Part shown: positions 1-11,115 of the stretch, one piece after another | How the letters are laid out: each line of letters starts with the position of its first letter | Numbering within the stretch: position 1 is the first letter of the stretch | Assembly (NCBI GenBank): GCA_947645195.1 | Contig: CANSGD010000229.1 | Location: forward strand, 868,001 to 932,000 | From: Patellifolia procumbens | Lineage: Eukaryota > Streptophyta > Magnoliopsida > Caryophyllales > Amaranthaceae | Direction: 5' to 3' | Length of the DNA stretch: 64,000 nt | Program-made: the position numbers and the translations under genes | Notes under the pieces: generated by a model | Databases searched by the model: none | What the model was told of the DNA's origin: nothing | The model's input: the letters and a program-made list of their open reading frames with translations, nothing else

Positions 1-1150
1 TTATAATGATAAATATAACTCTTAATTATCAACCAAATACTTTAAACAAATTTCTTTTGATTAATTTGATTGAAAAACTTACTTTCTAGATTTCAAAGGA
101 ATTTATGCTTTATGTGAACCAACGACCATTAGTCATTTTAAAGAGATCCTAATATCCTAAAAAAATATCTCAATAAAGAAAATAGTCAAATTAAGATAGA
201 TATTGGTATAAGATGGATCGTATTTAAGAAAGCCATAACCACTTATAAACTTTACCATTACAACTCTTTTCATATACCGAATATAATATAAGTATGATAT
301 CTCTTCTTAATTCTAAGGTAAAGTAATCTTGAAAAGGTCTAAAAAAAGTTTATAATACACAACAATTATCTTTATACAATCATAGCATATAAAACAAATC
401 GATAAAAGGGGGGGAAATATGCTGGAAGATCAGAACGAGCATGAGAGTATAGGTGTTAATGTGTTATAGATATATTTTATAAATTGTATGTGATTGCATT
501 TGCATGTCGCTTAGCTTGCAACTGTAGTATGCATTATTGTCGTACTCATCAAACGGCGGCGAGTCTCGCCATTGTTGAATCATTTTGTCTGTGTTACAAG
601 ATGACTAGGATTTCTGTCACGGCTGCCCCTCACTACTTGCAAGTTTAATATACTTCCACTGTTCTTAGAAATTAGAGGTGTATTAATTAGGGCTGTCAAA
701 CAGGTCAGGTCAAAACAAATCAAGTATATAAATGGGGTCAAAGCAGATCATGTTCTGCATTTCAACCTTATCTAACCTATTCGAAAAAACAAATCAAGTA
801 AGGTCAATAGTCAATTCATTTAGATAATTGGATTGAAAATCTAACCTAAATTTGCTTATTTTAGGTCGGGTTTGGATTAGGTTAGTGAGACGGGTTATCC
901 TTTTTAAGGCCTAGCTAGTATTAATTAGAGAGTTGATCAAATAATTTGTGAATCAGATTTTAAGATAGTCTATTTCCGGAGTCCACTTTGGACTAGGGCT
1001 GAGATTTGGTCAATGTTAGAGTTGGGTTTTTTTTATCGTGATCTTTTTTTTTCTAGTTGCCTCTACTTCGTGTGATTTGATTTAGGTTGTTCGCTTGATT
1101 ATCTTCCATAGTTTAAAATAAGCTTCTAAGATGATGAGTGAGTTTATCAA
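1..1150. other. AT-rich intergenic DNA, no gene seen
   Basis: No convincing coding exon or RNA gene was seen on either strand. Around 680-905 a degenerate repeat begins GGGCTGTCAAAC and has GGTCGGGTTTGG-like sequence near its other side. This resembles the ends of small hAT-type elements common in plants, but no target duplication was found. Confidence 0.5.
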
Positions 1151-1153
1151 TTA

Positions 1154-1363
1154 CTTCCTCCGTTTTTATTTAAATGTGACACTTTTAGATTCACGGACTC
1201 CTAGGCAATTTTTGGGAAGGAAAGAGATAGAGAGAAAAAAAATAAGGGGACCCATGTGAGAGGAGAGAGATAGAGAGAGCTTATTGACCAAAAAAGAAAG
1301 TGTCACATTTAATTTAAAACTTCCTAAAATAGAAAGTGTCACATTTAAAAAAAACGGAGGAAG
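1154..1363. mobile_element. Stowaway-like MITE, copy 1
   Basis: The ends are inverted repeats (CTTCCTCCGTTTTT at the left, AAAACGGAGGAAG at the right) flanked by the dinucleotide TA on both sides, the target duplication of Tc1/mariner-type Stowaway MITEs. At 210 bp it has no coding capacity. Internal sequence (CACGGACTCCTAGGCAATTT) is shared, in opposite orientation, with the copy at 44,895-45,099, so both belong to one family. Confidence 0.85.
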
Positions 1364-1769
1364 TACAATATTTTGAAAAAAAAATGTTTTTAACTAGAAA
1401 TGCAACTATTTCTATATATTTGAGAACTTTTTTTATTTTTGATAGTTGTAGAATTGTACCTATCAAATAACTTCATTAAATCTACTTTCATAAATAATAG
1501 GAGATAAAACCAATAAAGATTTCTTTTTCGATTCATCCCTGGAGTTGAATACCTCTTTTAAGAATTGTTTCTTTAGTATTTTCTTCTTTATTACCCGTGT
1601 CTACTATTTAGGCAAAATGCCGTCATATATAATAATTTAGAGGGGCGCAAAGTGAGTGAACGATCTCTAATCAAAGACTAAATTCCTGGGAGGAGGACCT
1701 CGTCTGCCCTTTCTTCTTCTACAGTTTCCCTTTAAAAAAATAGCATGCTTGATAAGGGAAACATTGTCA

Positions 1770-2122
1770 GAAAATACCAAGGTTTTAACACTTTTTCAAA
1801 ATAAATACCAAGGAGTTGCGAAATGTAAAATATAAATATCAATAAGTTATGTTTTTCTTAGAATTCCATACCAACTAATAGATATTCGTCTATTTTTCCG
1901 TCTTAGAAATCCATACCAACTAATAGATATCCATTCAACTTCATCTCTGAACAACAGAAAATCTAAGGTGAGTTAAATTTGGGTGAGAAAGTGATGGAAA
2001 AATAGACGGATATTTGTTAGTTGGTACGAATTTCTAAGAAAAACATAACTTGTTGGTATTTATTTTATATTTCGCAAATCCTTGGTATTTATTTTGAAAA
2101 AGTGCTAAAATCTTGGTATTTT
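1770..2122. mobile_element. Foldback MITE with about 130-bp arms
   Basis: The left part (from GAAAATACCAAGG) and the reverse complement of the right part (ending CTTGGTATTTTC) match over roughly 130 bp with scattered differences, leaving a short non-repeated centre. The long arms suggest a foldback or MULE-type non-autonomous element. No target duplication was found at the ends I can define, so the exact borders are uncertain by a few bases. Confidence 0.75.
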
Positions 2123-3560
2123 CTCTCCCTTAATAAAAAAGATAATATCAATTGTTATTATGAAAATTTGATGAAAAACCCCAAACAAGTTTTCAGTTTT
2201 TGTAAAAAACACCCTGTAAGTTTTTATTTCGTGAAAATAACACCCTTTAGTGGCGGATCCAGGATTTTTCAGATGGTGGTTCACCAGTAATTGCTGATCA
2301 CATATCGGAATCAAATTTTTCTATCAAAATACTCTATAACAAATTTCATTCCAAAAATAAACAACAATAATAATAATCCATATTACAAGATCCTTGATCA
2401 TAGTACTTAAAGGCATATTGAACCTCTTTTCCATATATATTTATAAGCATGAAACAAATTAGAATGAATGATTAGTTCATAAGCCCTAAAGATCATCAAT
2501 CTCACTCTTTTTTCTTTTTGAAAGCCTTTTTTGTTTTTTAACCCGATCGAGCAAATCGGACCACTAGTCCACCACAACTACGGCCACCAACACACGGTTG
2601 CAGCGGCCATGACAGGCCAGCCGAGGTGTAAAGCAAGATGCAACAGGAGTAGTCGTTATTGAGAGCGTAAAACGACATTTAAAACAAGAATTTAAGAAGA
2701 ACCCAAATCGAAACATGAAAGCACTAAGGAGAAAAAGGAAGGCGACTCGATCAACTCTGGCGACTCAGGCCGACGACCCAATTCCTCGGACCGACAGGAG
2801 TAATTTAGAGCAAAATCTATAACCTAATTTCGAGTAATTTAGAGCAAAAATTATAACCTTATTAGTACTTAGTTGAACTTACTAGTACTTATTAGAACTT
2901 ATTCGTACTTATTCAAATTATATTTGTAAGAGTTAAAATTTTTTCGTACTTATCTAAAATTTCATGTAAATTTATTGGTACTCATTTAAACTTTCGTTAA
3001 CTTATTTTTTTTTATAACTACTTAATTTCTTTTGAAGAGAACAAACTCCATAATGATAATCTAGGAAAGAAGCTTTGTAAAACCTATAGCCCCCTTAAAA
3101 TATAGACATTTTGATAATATGTAGAAAAGAATTCCAAAAAGCAAATAATCTACCAAGAGTACCAACACTAAACAACTAACACCACCTAAATTAGAAAAAT
3201 CATTTTAATTTTTTCAAAATGGGCATATTTAATAACATTTGAGACCATAAGTCCATAATGATTCGTGTTAAACAAGGAGAGGAAAAAAACCCAACAAGCC
3301 AATCTAGCAATTTCAAACACCAAAAACATCAAGCCCAACTAAACAACATCTCTCACTATACAAACCGGACTTGACCACCAAGTATCCAATCCACTTCTCC
3401 AGATCTCATCCCATCCATTTCATCTCACACCAGAAATAATGAAGAAAAAAAAACCCAGAAAAACCCAACACATGAATTCTCTTAAAAACAACCTATTGAG
3501 TAGAAATGCGGGAAAAAATGAGAAAGCCAACCCAAGTCATCATATTGGTAACACCCATTT
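2123..3560. other. Intergenic DNA with repeat fragments
   Basis: No gene was seen. The motif TGGCGGATCCAGGATTTT at 2,250-2,270 recurs in related form (GCGGATCCAGAATTCGAGGG) at 27,714 inside a WAT1-gene intron and looks like a transposon end. The rest is low-complexity AT-rich sequence. Confidence 0.4.
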
Positions 3561-3776
3561 CTTAAATTACACCCAAATTTCACTCAATTCCTTATAAATC
3601 TACCCAGAAAAAGCAAAAAACAAGCGATTAAGAAACCTTTTCTTCCTCTACCTTTCTCCACCATTGTCTCTCTCTCTCTCTTTGATTTTCTCTGGTGTTT
3701 TGTTTCCCGCTTTTTCTGCTTTCCCTCTTTTGTCTTCTTCCTGTAAATGTAGTGCTGAATGCTGAGCGGGAATTCT

Positions 3777-3829
3777 ATGAAGCTCGCGAAAATGGCATCC
3801 GAACAACCAGATAAAGTAGAGATTTCAGG
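3777..3829 (+). pseudogene. Possible orphan first exon of a lost gene
   Basis: A promoter-like stretch precedes a short reading frame: a TATA-like CTTATAAATCT near 3,590, a CT-rich leader with a CTCTCTCTCTCT run near 3,668, then an ATG at 3,777 followed by MKLAKMASEQPDKVEISG. A possible splice donor (CAG|GTCTGA) lies near 3,829; read through, the frame stops at 3,860. No continuing exon was found downstream, where transposon DNA begins. I do not recognise the protein. It could be the stranded start of a disrupted gene or chance. Confidence 0.25.
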
Positions 3830-4024
3830 TCTGAGAGGAACGTTCAACTTTTTCCTATGAAATTTTAATTTTGTTTACAAAAAATTTCCCTAGTGCACGT
3901 GCACCAGGGTGTTATGAAGCAGCTCCTCCACTGACACCCTGCAAATTTTTTTGGGTGAAAATAACACCCAACAAATTAGCAAAGTTAGTGGTTGCACTCC
4001 TTAAACCCTAACTTTATTAAAAAA

Positions 4025-4939
4025 GAGAAGGTATTGAGTCAGACGCATCTGACCATAACATTTGGACGGACGACTTTCAGTTAGTTTCAATTTTTTTCAG
4101 TTGGTTTCAATATTGTTTCAGTTGGTAATTTTGTTTCATCTGGTTTCAATTTTGTTTCAGTTGGTTTCAATTTTTTATCAGTTGATCTTTTTTCTTTCAA
4201 TTGGATGTCTTTTAAGTTCAGTTAGTTATCTTATTATTTCATTTACTTATCTTATTGTTTCATTTACGTGGTTTATTCTAACTGAAAACAAAACTTAAGT
4301 AAATGAAATAAAATAAGTTCTAAATGAAAGAAAATTAGTTTTCAGTTACTTATATTATCCTTTCATTTAGTTTTCTTATTCTTTCATTTAACAACTAACG
4401 AAAATAAAAAAAATGAAAAAAACCTAACTGAAAACAAAACTTAAGTAAATGAACAAAAATAAGTTCTAAATGAAACTAAATAACTTATTGAAAATAGGGG
4501 TTGCAGTGGATGCAAGAAGGGAGAGGGGCGGGAGGAGATTTCTTATCGGTGGCGACGGTGGCGGAAATCTTAAGCTGTTGAGCAGCAATGAGGACTGAAG
4601 GGTTCTGCCATTGTTGGGAGCTTGAGCTCTGGGGTTGATTCTTATTATCTTCCCCCATTTTTATGGTGATTGTGTTCGTTCAGTTGTGGTAATTCGCGGG
4701 TTGAAAGAAATTGCTGAACAAAGACGAAACTAATATAATTTGCATCTCAACCCCAAAATTGAAAGAATTTCATGCTGCCATGAATGAATAATTGATCGGT
4801 TGATCGAAGGTTGAAGTGAGGGTTTGTTTCACCTGAAGAACTGCCGGAAGAAGGAGATAGCGATGATAGCGATGTTTTGGGCTCAGCCCGCTTGACAGTA
4901 AACAATGCGTGATCAGACGGTCTGACCCAATACTTTCAC
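4025..4939. mobile_element. Pack-MULE-like non-autonomous element, copy 1
   Basis: The element is flanked by a perfect 9-bp direct repeat ATTAAAAAA (4,016-4,024 and 4,940-4,948), the target size of the Mutator superfamily. Terminal inverted repeats read GAGAAGGTATTGAGTCAGAC at the left and, reverse-complemented, GTGAAAGTATTGGGTCAGAC at the right. The left interior is a degenerate tandem repeat built on CAGTTGGTTTCAATTTT. The right interior (about 4,490-4,900) is more GC-rich and gene-like, and does not match the corresponding part of the copy at 60,062-60,878, as expected if each copy captured different host DNA. It has no transposase. Confidence 0.8.
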
Positions 4940-5154
4940 ATTAAAAAACTCCGTTTTGTGGTACCCACCTGTACATTTTCCTCCTAAAATATTATAAAAT
5001 TACATTATTACCCTTCGTTTTTTTTTTCCAACTGATTTCCTTCTCTTTCCTCTTTCCTCCTTCCTTCCAGTTTTCTACCTTCAATCTCTTTCCTCTTTCC
5101 TCCCAAATTCCCTCAATTGACAAGCTAAAAATTTGTAGGTTTTCCTTCCTGAGA

Positions 5155-5480
5155 AATGCCAAGTTAATATCGGATATATGTATATATCTATCGCCTCATA
5201 TTTTTGGTGGTATATTTGATGAAAATGGTACTACATTTCTTAATACTAGTTTTCATTGAGAAAAGTTAATATCGGATATATGTATATATTCATTGAGAAA
5301 AGTAGTATATTAGATTCTGAAAATTATATGTCTAATACAAACTATATAGTTATATAGCTGTGAAAATATCAATTGTTATATACTATTTTTCTCAATGAAT
5401 ATACTACCATGCATAAAAAAAAGTAGTACCAAAAATGTGAGGCGATGGATATACATATATTCGATATTAACTTTGGCATT
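5155..5480. mobile_element. Foldback MITE of about 325 bp
   Basis: The left end (AATGCCAAGTTAATATCGGA) and the reverse complement of the right end (AATGCCAAAGTTAATATCGA) match, and the similarity continues through the TATATGTATAT and CGCCTCA.ATTTTTGGT segments for about 100 bp. No clear target duplication was found. It lies just outside the large MULE. Confidence 0.75.
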
Positions 5481-5664
5481 GTTGTTCGTTCCTCTCACTT
5501 ACATTCTTTTCCAACCAAATTCCTCACAATTTTGAATTTTTTTCTTAGATAATGCTTAAAGATTGTAAAAATCTCTCTATGCGTCATTTTAAAACTTATT
5601 GACCATCATACCGTCCACGTAGGAATGGGTAAGAACATACCTATTTTTTTTAGCTTCAGCACTA

Positions 5665-5790
5665 CATTGCTACTTCAAGTAGCGATTTATAGACCAAAGT
5701 TGCTACTTGGAGTAGCGGTTTTGGTCTATAAATCGCTACTCCAAGTAGCGATTTTTGTCCCAAAACCGCTACTCCAAGTAGCGGTTTTTA
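5665..5790. repeat. Palindromic subterminal motifs, left end of MULE
   Basis: Four copies of a near-palindrome occur here (about 5,668, 5,699, 5,733 and 5,767), typified by CCGCTACTCCAAGTAGCGG: 7-bp arms CGCTACT/AGTAGCG around a 3-nt centre. Two more lie at the right end. Repeated subterminal motifs in DNA transposons are usual transposase-binding sites, which is the inferred role. Confidence 0.75.
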
Positions 5791-6109
5791 CCTACTATAT
5801 ATTTTTTTTAAAATTTGCACTTAGGTCCGAGGCAATGCCATAACATATTGAACCTGTATTATGAGCTCCATTACAAATTGCTCATCTAACAACACATTGA
5901 GCAATTGCTCCAACAAAAGAACTCATCCAACAACACAAATTACTCCAACAAACGAACTCATCCAACACAATGAGCATTTACTCCAAGTGACAAAAACATA
6001 TTCAATTTCACCATATCGCCAAAAAACATATAATGGTTCCAATAATTCAAATAAACAAGTAACTACATCATAGTTTATACATTTACAATACTAATAGTAA
6101 TAAAATGAT

Positions 6110-7306
6110 CTAAACCAGACGCTTCTTTTTAGGAAGGTCTCCTGAAGAACCAACATCAGACTCGTCCGCCTCTGAAATGGAATCTAAAGTAGGGTCCCCA
6201 CCTCTTTCTGAGCGTCGACGATAGATCATGGTACGAACAGGAGGAGATATCAAAGGGGATGAATGATCACCAACATAGCCAAAAGTCGTCTGAGTAGGAG
6301 AAGTAACCTGAAGATGTAGCCGGAGGAGGAGGAGAGGTAGCCGAAGGAGAAGGAGGAGAGAGAGCCGGAGGAGGTGTCGCCTGAGGAGGAGGCGGAGGTG
6401 CCGCCTGAGAATGAGGTGGACGAAAAGCACAGGACGAGGAGCTGCTAACACGAACACAACCATGATGAGGGGGTGGTCGGAATGGACGTCCACGTTTGGA
6501 TGACTCCGATACAAACTGTGAAGAACTCTCAGTAGGATGAACCTCCTGAACAAGGTGCCCTTGACCAACCCTAGTCAAAGTAGCATTACATGTAGACGCC
6601 AAACTACGCAATGTCTCCAAGAAAAAGGATAAGGCCCCACTACTCTAAGTATCGTTGATGTAGCGCTACCCGAACTGTACAAACCAGATGCACTCAGATC
6701 ACGGAGCAATGGAAGATATATGAGCTGAATGGAGTCGCCACTCTTGTCGGCGAACAAAGCTGTTCCCAAGAGTGTCAAGATGTATGCCCTACTGTATCTC
6801 TGTACAGTGGCCTCATCGGCGTCATCCAGCATACGCGAGAATTGACGTCTCAACCAAAGTAAACTCAAAGACGATCCACTAAGTGGTGACTTTCCCGTAT
6901 GAGGGTTAAGAGATGGGCAAACACCAAGTAACTCCTCCGCTAGATCAGCCTAGTTATGTTTTGAAGTACCTGTAACTGGGAGACCATGCACCCTTAACCC
7001 AAATAGGACAGCCACGTCCTGCAGTGTAATGGTTGCCTCACCGACAACCAAATGAAAAGTATGAGTCTCCTGCCTCCATCTCTCAACCAAGGCCGTCAGC
7101 AAGGGCCTATCTATCTTGACTCCACCTCTGCTAAGCCTGTGAATGCCAAATAATTCAACATCTCTGGTCAAGCCCCATAAGTGCTCCCTCACATACAACG
7201 GTCTATCAACCTGCACACCGCTTCAAACATCCTCACTCATATGCCTCTCCTGCAACCGAAGGACGGAAGAGTTAATCGGTCTCGGCGGTGGATCAAAATT
7301 CGTCAT
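6110..7306 (-). pseudogene. Plant mobile domain (PMD, MAIN/MAIL1-like) gene, broken
   Basis: Reading on the minus strand from an ATG at 7,306, fragments in three frames together resemble the plant mobile domain (aminotransferase-like, PF10536) of MAIN, MAIL1 and PP7-long proteins: a segment with LYVREHLWGL and ALVERWRQETHTFH, then GEATITLQDVAVLFGLRVHG, then GTALFADKSGDSIQLIYLPLLRD. A proline-rich tail follows, and the protein ends in DLPKKKRLV, a basic cluster resembling a nuclear localisation signal. Breaks: a TGA near 7,225, a TAG near 6,950 and frameshifts near 6,620 and 6,300. Host PMD proteins act in the nucleus in silencing and genome integrity, and PMD genes are also known inside plant transposons. 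Its position beside the transposase shows that this copy belongs to the MULE. Confidence 0.8.
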
Positions 7307-7408
7307 GTGACCTATAAATAATAAGCATTAATCATGTATTTATAATAAACATCATTCAAAAAAGCATATTTATGTGTGGATAGATGAAAAAAATTAGTTT
7401 TATTACCC

Positions 7409-8332
7409 CGATGCACCACCACTTCCCCGAGAAGGACAAGTTTTCTTGTTATGTCCTCTCCCTCGACACAAAGAGCAAGAGTTTTTACCACGGGTTCCTT
7501 CATCCATCTCATTTCGAATCCTAGTTGCTCGTGGACGTCCTTTACATCTTTTTGTTGATTCATCGGCAACAATCTTGGGCCCCTCATATATAGACCAATA
7601 AATTATCTCGTAATGGCCTAAAACTCTTTAAGTACGACTCTCTATATGATGAGATAGTGAATGAAGAATCCACAAAACCAGCATGTGACAGACTACGATG
7701 ACTACATACAACAAGAATATGAGAACAAGGTAACTTGTATATATTCTTATTTTCCCACATGTACTAGTTCCCTCATGGAGATCGACCGTGTGCTTTGTTC
7801 CCCCTTTTCCTGGTCGACGATCACCGCATCCTGTTTTGACTTAGAAAAGCCCTCGCTCATAATCAATTGGTCTCACATTGTGGGCTGTTGATTTTTTCAT
7901 ATTCTCAACAATGATCTTCGTTGCCTTTTTAGTGTATATGTGACCTTCTTCAAGTTGTTGATTACTCCAACTTCTCCTAGTGACAAAGTAAGAATTCACA
8001 CGATAGAATGTCACCTCAACTATGGCCACTATAGGTAAACATCGAGCCCCTTTTAATTAGTACCCCATTGAAAACTTCCGACATATTGGTTGTTCGTATG
8101 CGATACCTATATCCTCCATCATGATGAATGGACCAATGATATAGAGGAATATCACTCAAGTAGTTGTGTGCATCTTCATTCACCTCTCGAAGTTTAGCAA
8201 ACCAAAATCAAACTTATGTCTTTGCCTTGAATCAGCAGCTCGGCCAAATAGGTTCTTGACATAGATGTTCTTGAACTTTTTGTTCACATTTGAAGCAAGA
8301 TGACGAATACAAGATCCGTGGTGAGCGTGGGG
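7409..8332 (-). pseudogene. MULE transposase, C-terminal part (broken)
   Basis: This is the downstream half of the MuDR-type transposase whose upstream half lies at 16,211-17,780. Next to the LTR insertion the minus strand reads HAHHGSCIRHLASNVNKKFK, typical of the region after the MULE catalytic core. It continues with MTSNIAE-like sequence (TNMSEVFNGVL) and VTFYRVNSYFVTRR. The end carries a CCHC zinc knuckle, CSLCRGRGHNKKTC (C-x2-C-x4-H-x4-C), just before a stop at 7,409, a common C-terminal feature of these transposases. Several stops and frameshifts interrupt it. Removing the LTR and one copy of its TTCTT duplication restores continuity of the two halves. Confidence 0.8.
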
Positions 8333-9156
8333 TTCTTTATAATCCCCCCATAATTTTATGAATTTTATAAATATATTTAAAGTATATTTATAATCAGTTT
8401 CATATATATTTTATTTAGTTATTTAAGTACTGACCATTTTGAAAGTCAAATGATTGTTTAAACGTTTTAAATAGTCATTAATATTCATTGGGTTGAATTT
8501 AAGTATTGAATATTTTATTTAAAGGTTCTGGGTCGTGTTTAAAATGAATTTAAATGTTGGTTTGAGGAGCCCAAACCATTTGTTTAAATTTCATGATCAA
8601 CTTGAGCTCAAACCTAAGATAACATAAGTGCCAAAGGTTTTGAGGCAAAACCTATAAATACCCCCCCAAACCCCATAATTGTACACTTTTTATTTTCTCT
8701 CCTCTCTCCCTCACAAACCAGCGCCCCTCCCTCTCTTTTTCTCTCCTTCGGTTTTCCGACGCCGTGCACACCACCACCACTCACTCTCGTTTTTTCGGCG
8801 ATGTCCACACGCCACTCGCCACCTCCCTCTTCTCTTCGTACGTGTGGCAGAAGCTACAGCCACCGCACCTCTCCTCCCCTTTGTCTGCTCCCGTCAGCAG
8901 CACGCACAGCCGCGCGTTCGTGCACGCGCCACCCGTAGCCACGCGCCACCTCTTCGTGCGTGTGTCCTTCCGTTTTTCCTGTTTTTCGTGGTTTCTTTGG
9001 TTATTTCTTAACCCTTATCCTCTACTTTAATGTTTATTATAGTTTAATGTTAAAATTATAGTTTTTATGAGTTTTTATATTTTTTATAAATAACGTTGAA
9101 AACTTTATTATTCGAATTATTAAAAATCCGATTTTGCTTATTGTGAATATAAAGTA

Positions 9157-10287
9157 GGAATAATTGTTTTTAATAATCCTACCTTTTGGCCATTTTTAAT
9201 AAATAATCCAACCTTTTGATTATTCACTAATAATCCAACCTTTATACCTCAATTTCCTACACTAAACCAAGGTGACCTGTAACCTGTTGAAGTGGTAAAT
9301 TTTTTATGGAATAATTGCTTTTAATAATCCCACCTTTGGCCCATTCTCTCGTAATAATCCCCCAGCCACCACGGCTCGAATTGCCTCGTTCTACGTGCGT
9401 CCTACGCCTTGATTTGCGTGCGTCCTGTGCCTAGGTTTGCATGTCGTGTAAAATATGTGTCTGGATAGGTTTTCAGGGTCAACTTAATCCCTTAAGGATC
9501 AAATCGATGTCGAAAACGCCAAAAAAGGCTCAAAGTGCCTCGTTTTGCGTGCATCCTGCTCCTCGGTTTGCATGTCGTGTAAAAAAATATGTCTCCGGAT
9601 AGGTTTTCGGGGTCAACTAAATCCTTTAAGGGTCGAATATGATGTCGAAAACGCCAAAAACGGCTCTAAGTGCCTCGTTTTGCTTGCGTCCTGCTCCTCG
9701 GTGTGCATGCCGTGTAAAAAAAATGTCTCCGGATAGGTTTTTCGGGGTCAACCTAATCCTTTAAGGATCGAATATGATGTCGAAAACGCCAAAAAACGGC
9801 TCGAAGTGCCTGGTTTTGCGTCCATCCTGCTCCTCGGTTTGCGTGCTGTGTAAGAAATATGTCTCCGGATAGGTTTTCGGGGTCAACTTAATCCCTTAAG
9901 GATTGAATCTGTTGTCAAAAACAGCAAAAAACGGCTCAAAGTGCCTCGTTTTGCATGCATCCTACTCCTCGGTTTGCGTGCAATGTAAAAAATATGTCTC
10001 CGTATAGGTTTTCGGAGTCAACTTAACCCTTTAAGGGTTGAATCATATGTCGAAAACGCCAAAAAATGGCTCGAAGTGCCTCGTTTTGCGTGCCTCATTT
10101 TAATATAGTTTAGGGAATCAATCAAAACGTGACACGTGGCATAGGTGACCGGTTTAGTAGGTTAATTTCGGTTTTGGTCTACTCCAAGAAATTGAGGTAT
10201 AAAGGTTGGATTATTAGGGAATAATCAAAAGGTTGGATTATTTATTAAAAATGGCCAAAAGGTAGGATTATTAAAAGCAATTATTCC
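9157..10287. mobile_element. MULE-like element carrying a 135-bp minisatellite
   Basis: A perfect 9-bp duplication TATAAAGTA flanks the element (9,148-9,156 and 10,288-10,296). Its inverted ends are GGAATAATTG and CAATTATTCC and extend about 105 bp with few differences (AATAATCCTACCTTTTGGCC on the left arm). The 9-bp target and long arms place it with non-autonomous MULEs. The core is five tandem 135-bp units with no obvious coding capacity. It lies within the Tekay-like LTR. Confidence 0.9.
9405..10095. repeat. Five tandem units of about 135 bp
   Basis: Units start near 9,409, 9,541, 9,677, 9,812 and 9,947, with a partial sixth near 10,081. Each contains GTTTTGCGTGC, CTGCTCCTCGGTTTGC, GTCTCCGGATAGGTTTTC, GGGGTCAACTTAATCC and GATGTCGAAAACGCCAAAAA. 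Copies differ by a few per cent, so this is a fairly young minisatellite forming most of the host element. Confidence 0.9.
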
Positions 10288-10679
10288 TATAAAGTATAAT
10301 TTCACATTTATTATTTATGGTTTAAAGTGAGTTTTAAGTATTAAAGTAATGATTTTTGAGGTTTTAAAGCCTAGGTTTATGAGTATTATATTAAAGGTTA
10401 TTAAAGGTCGGAACTAGTTTTGAAGCGTTTCAAAATAAATTATATTGTTGTGAATTAGTTAGTATATTAATTCATTGTTGTATTATTATTTTGGTAGGCG
10501 GAGAAATTACTTTAGGCGACTTCTAGAATTCTAAAGTGGCCTCTTACTTTGTCTACACAAGGTACACACATGTCCTTATGTGTTAGATTTTCTATTTTTT
10601 TATAAAGGTAAGGAGAAAAAGAGAGATAGTTAGGAAACCCTCCGCTCGAGGGGAATTCCTAACATATCATTACATAGTA

Positions 10680-11115
10680 TTTTTGACAGATCTGAACCAT
10701 GCCAGTCCATAATACAAAAAGAGTCTACCACTAAATGACCCGCATTAGCAATCGAGTCTGCTGCTTGGTTTGCTTCTCTGAACACATGTGCAATCTGAAA
10801 CTCTTGGAATGCTCTAAGGTTGATTTTTATATCTTCAATAATGTTATCAATCTACCACGGGGTGGACCAAACACCATTCATTGCGTTTATAACCAGCAAG
10901 TTGTCGCCTTCGATCAAAATAGCGGAATGTGGGAACGTAAGGGCTCTAAGAACACCCCTATGAAGTGTCGTAGCTTCGGCTGAAAGGACTGACGTGTTGC
11001 CTAAGTTGTGAGCTTCAGCTGCTAGGACCGTACCTTCGTGATTTCTAATGATAAACCCTCCTGTTACGCTGTTTTGTTTGACAGAGCCATCGAAATTGAG
11101 TTTTATGAATCCCAC
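10680..11115 (-). pseudogene. LINE RNase H domain
   Basis: On the minus strand the frame begins KLNFDGSVKQNSVTGGFIIR, the usual start of plant LINE RNase H domains (first catalytic Asp in NFDGS). AEATTLHRGVLRAL contains the Glu, and IEGDNLLVINAMNG the next Asp. Reading on past 10,852, after one stop, gives HVFREANQAADSIAN, which holds the last conserved motif (REAN..AD). The domain would degrade RNA in RNA-DNA hybrids during retrotransposition. Confidence 0.8.

Noticed and set aside
8679..9030. His/Pro-rich overlapping frames (110 and 88 codons)
   Set aside because: They lie in the leader of the Tekay-like LTR just after its TATA box, overlap each other in two frames and match no domain.
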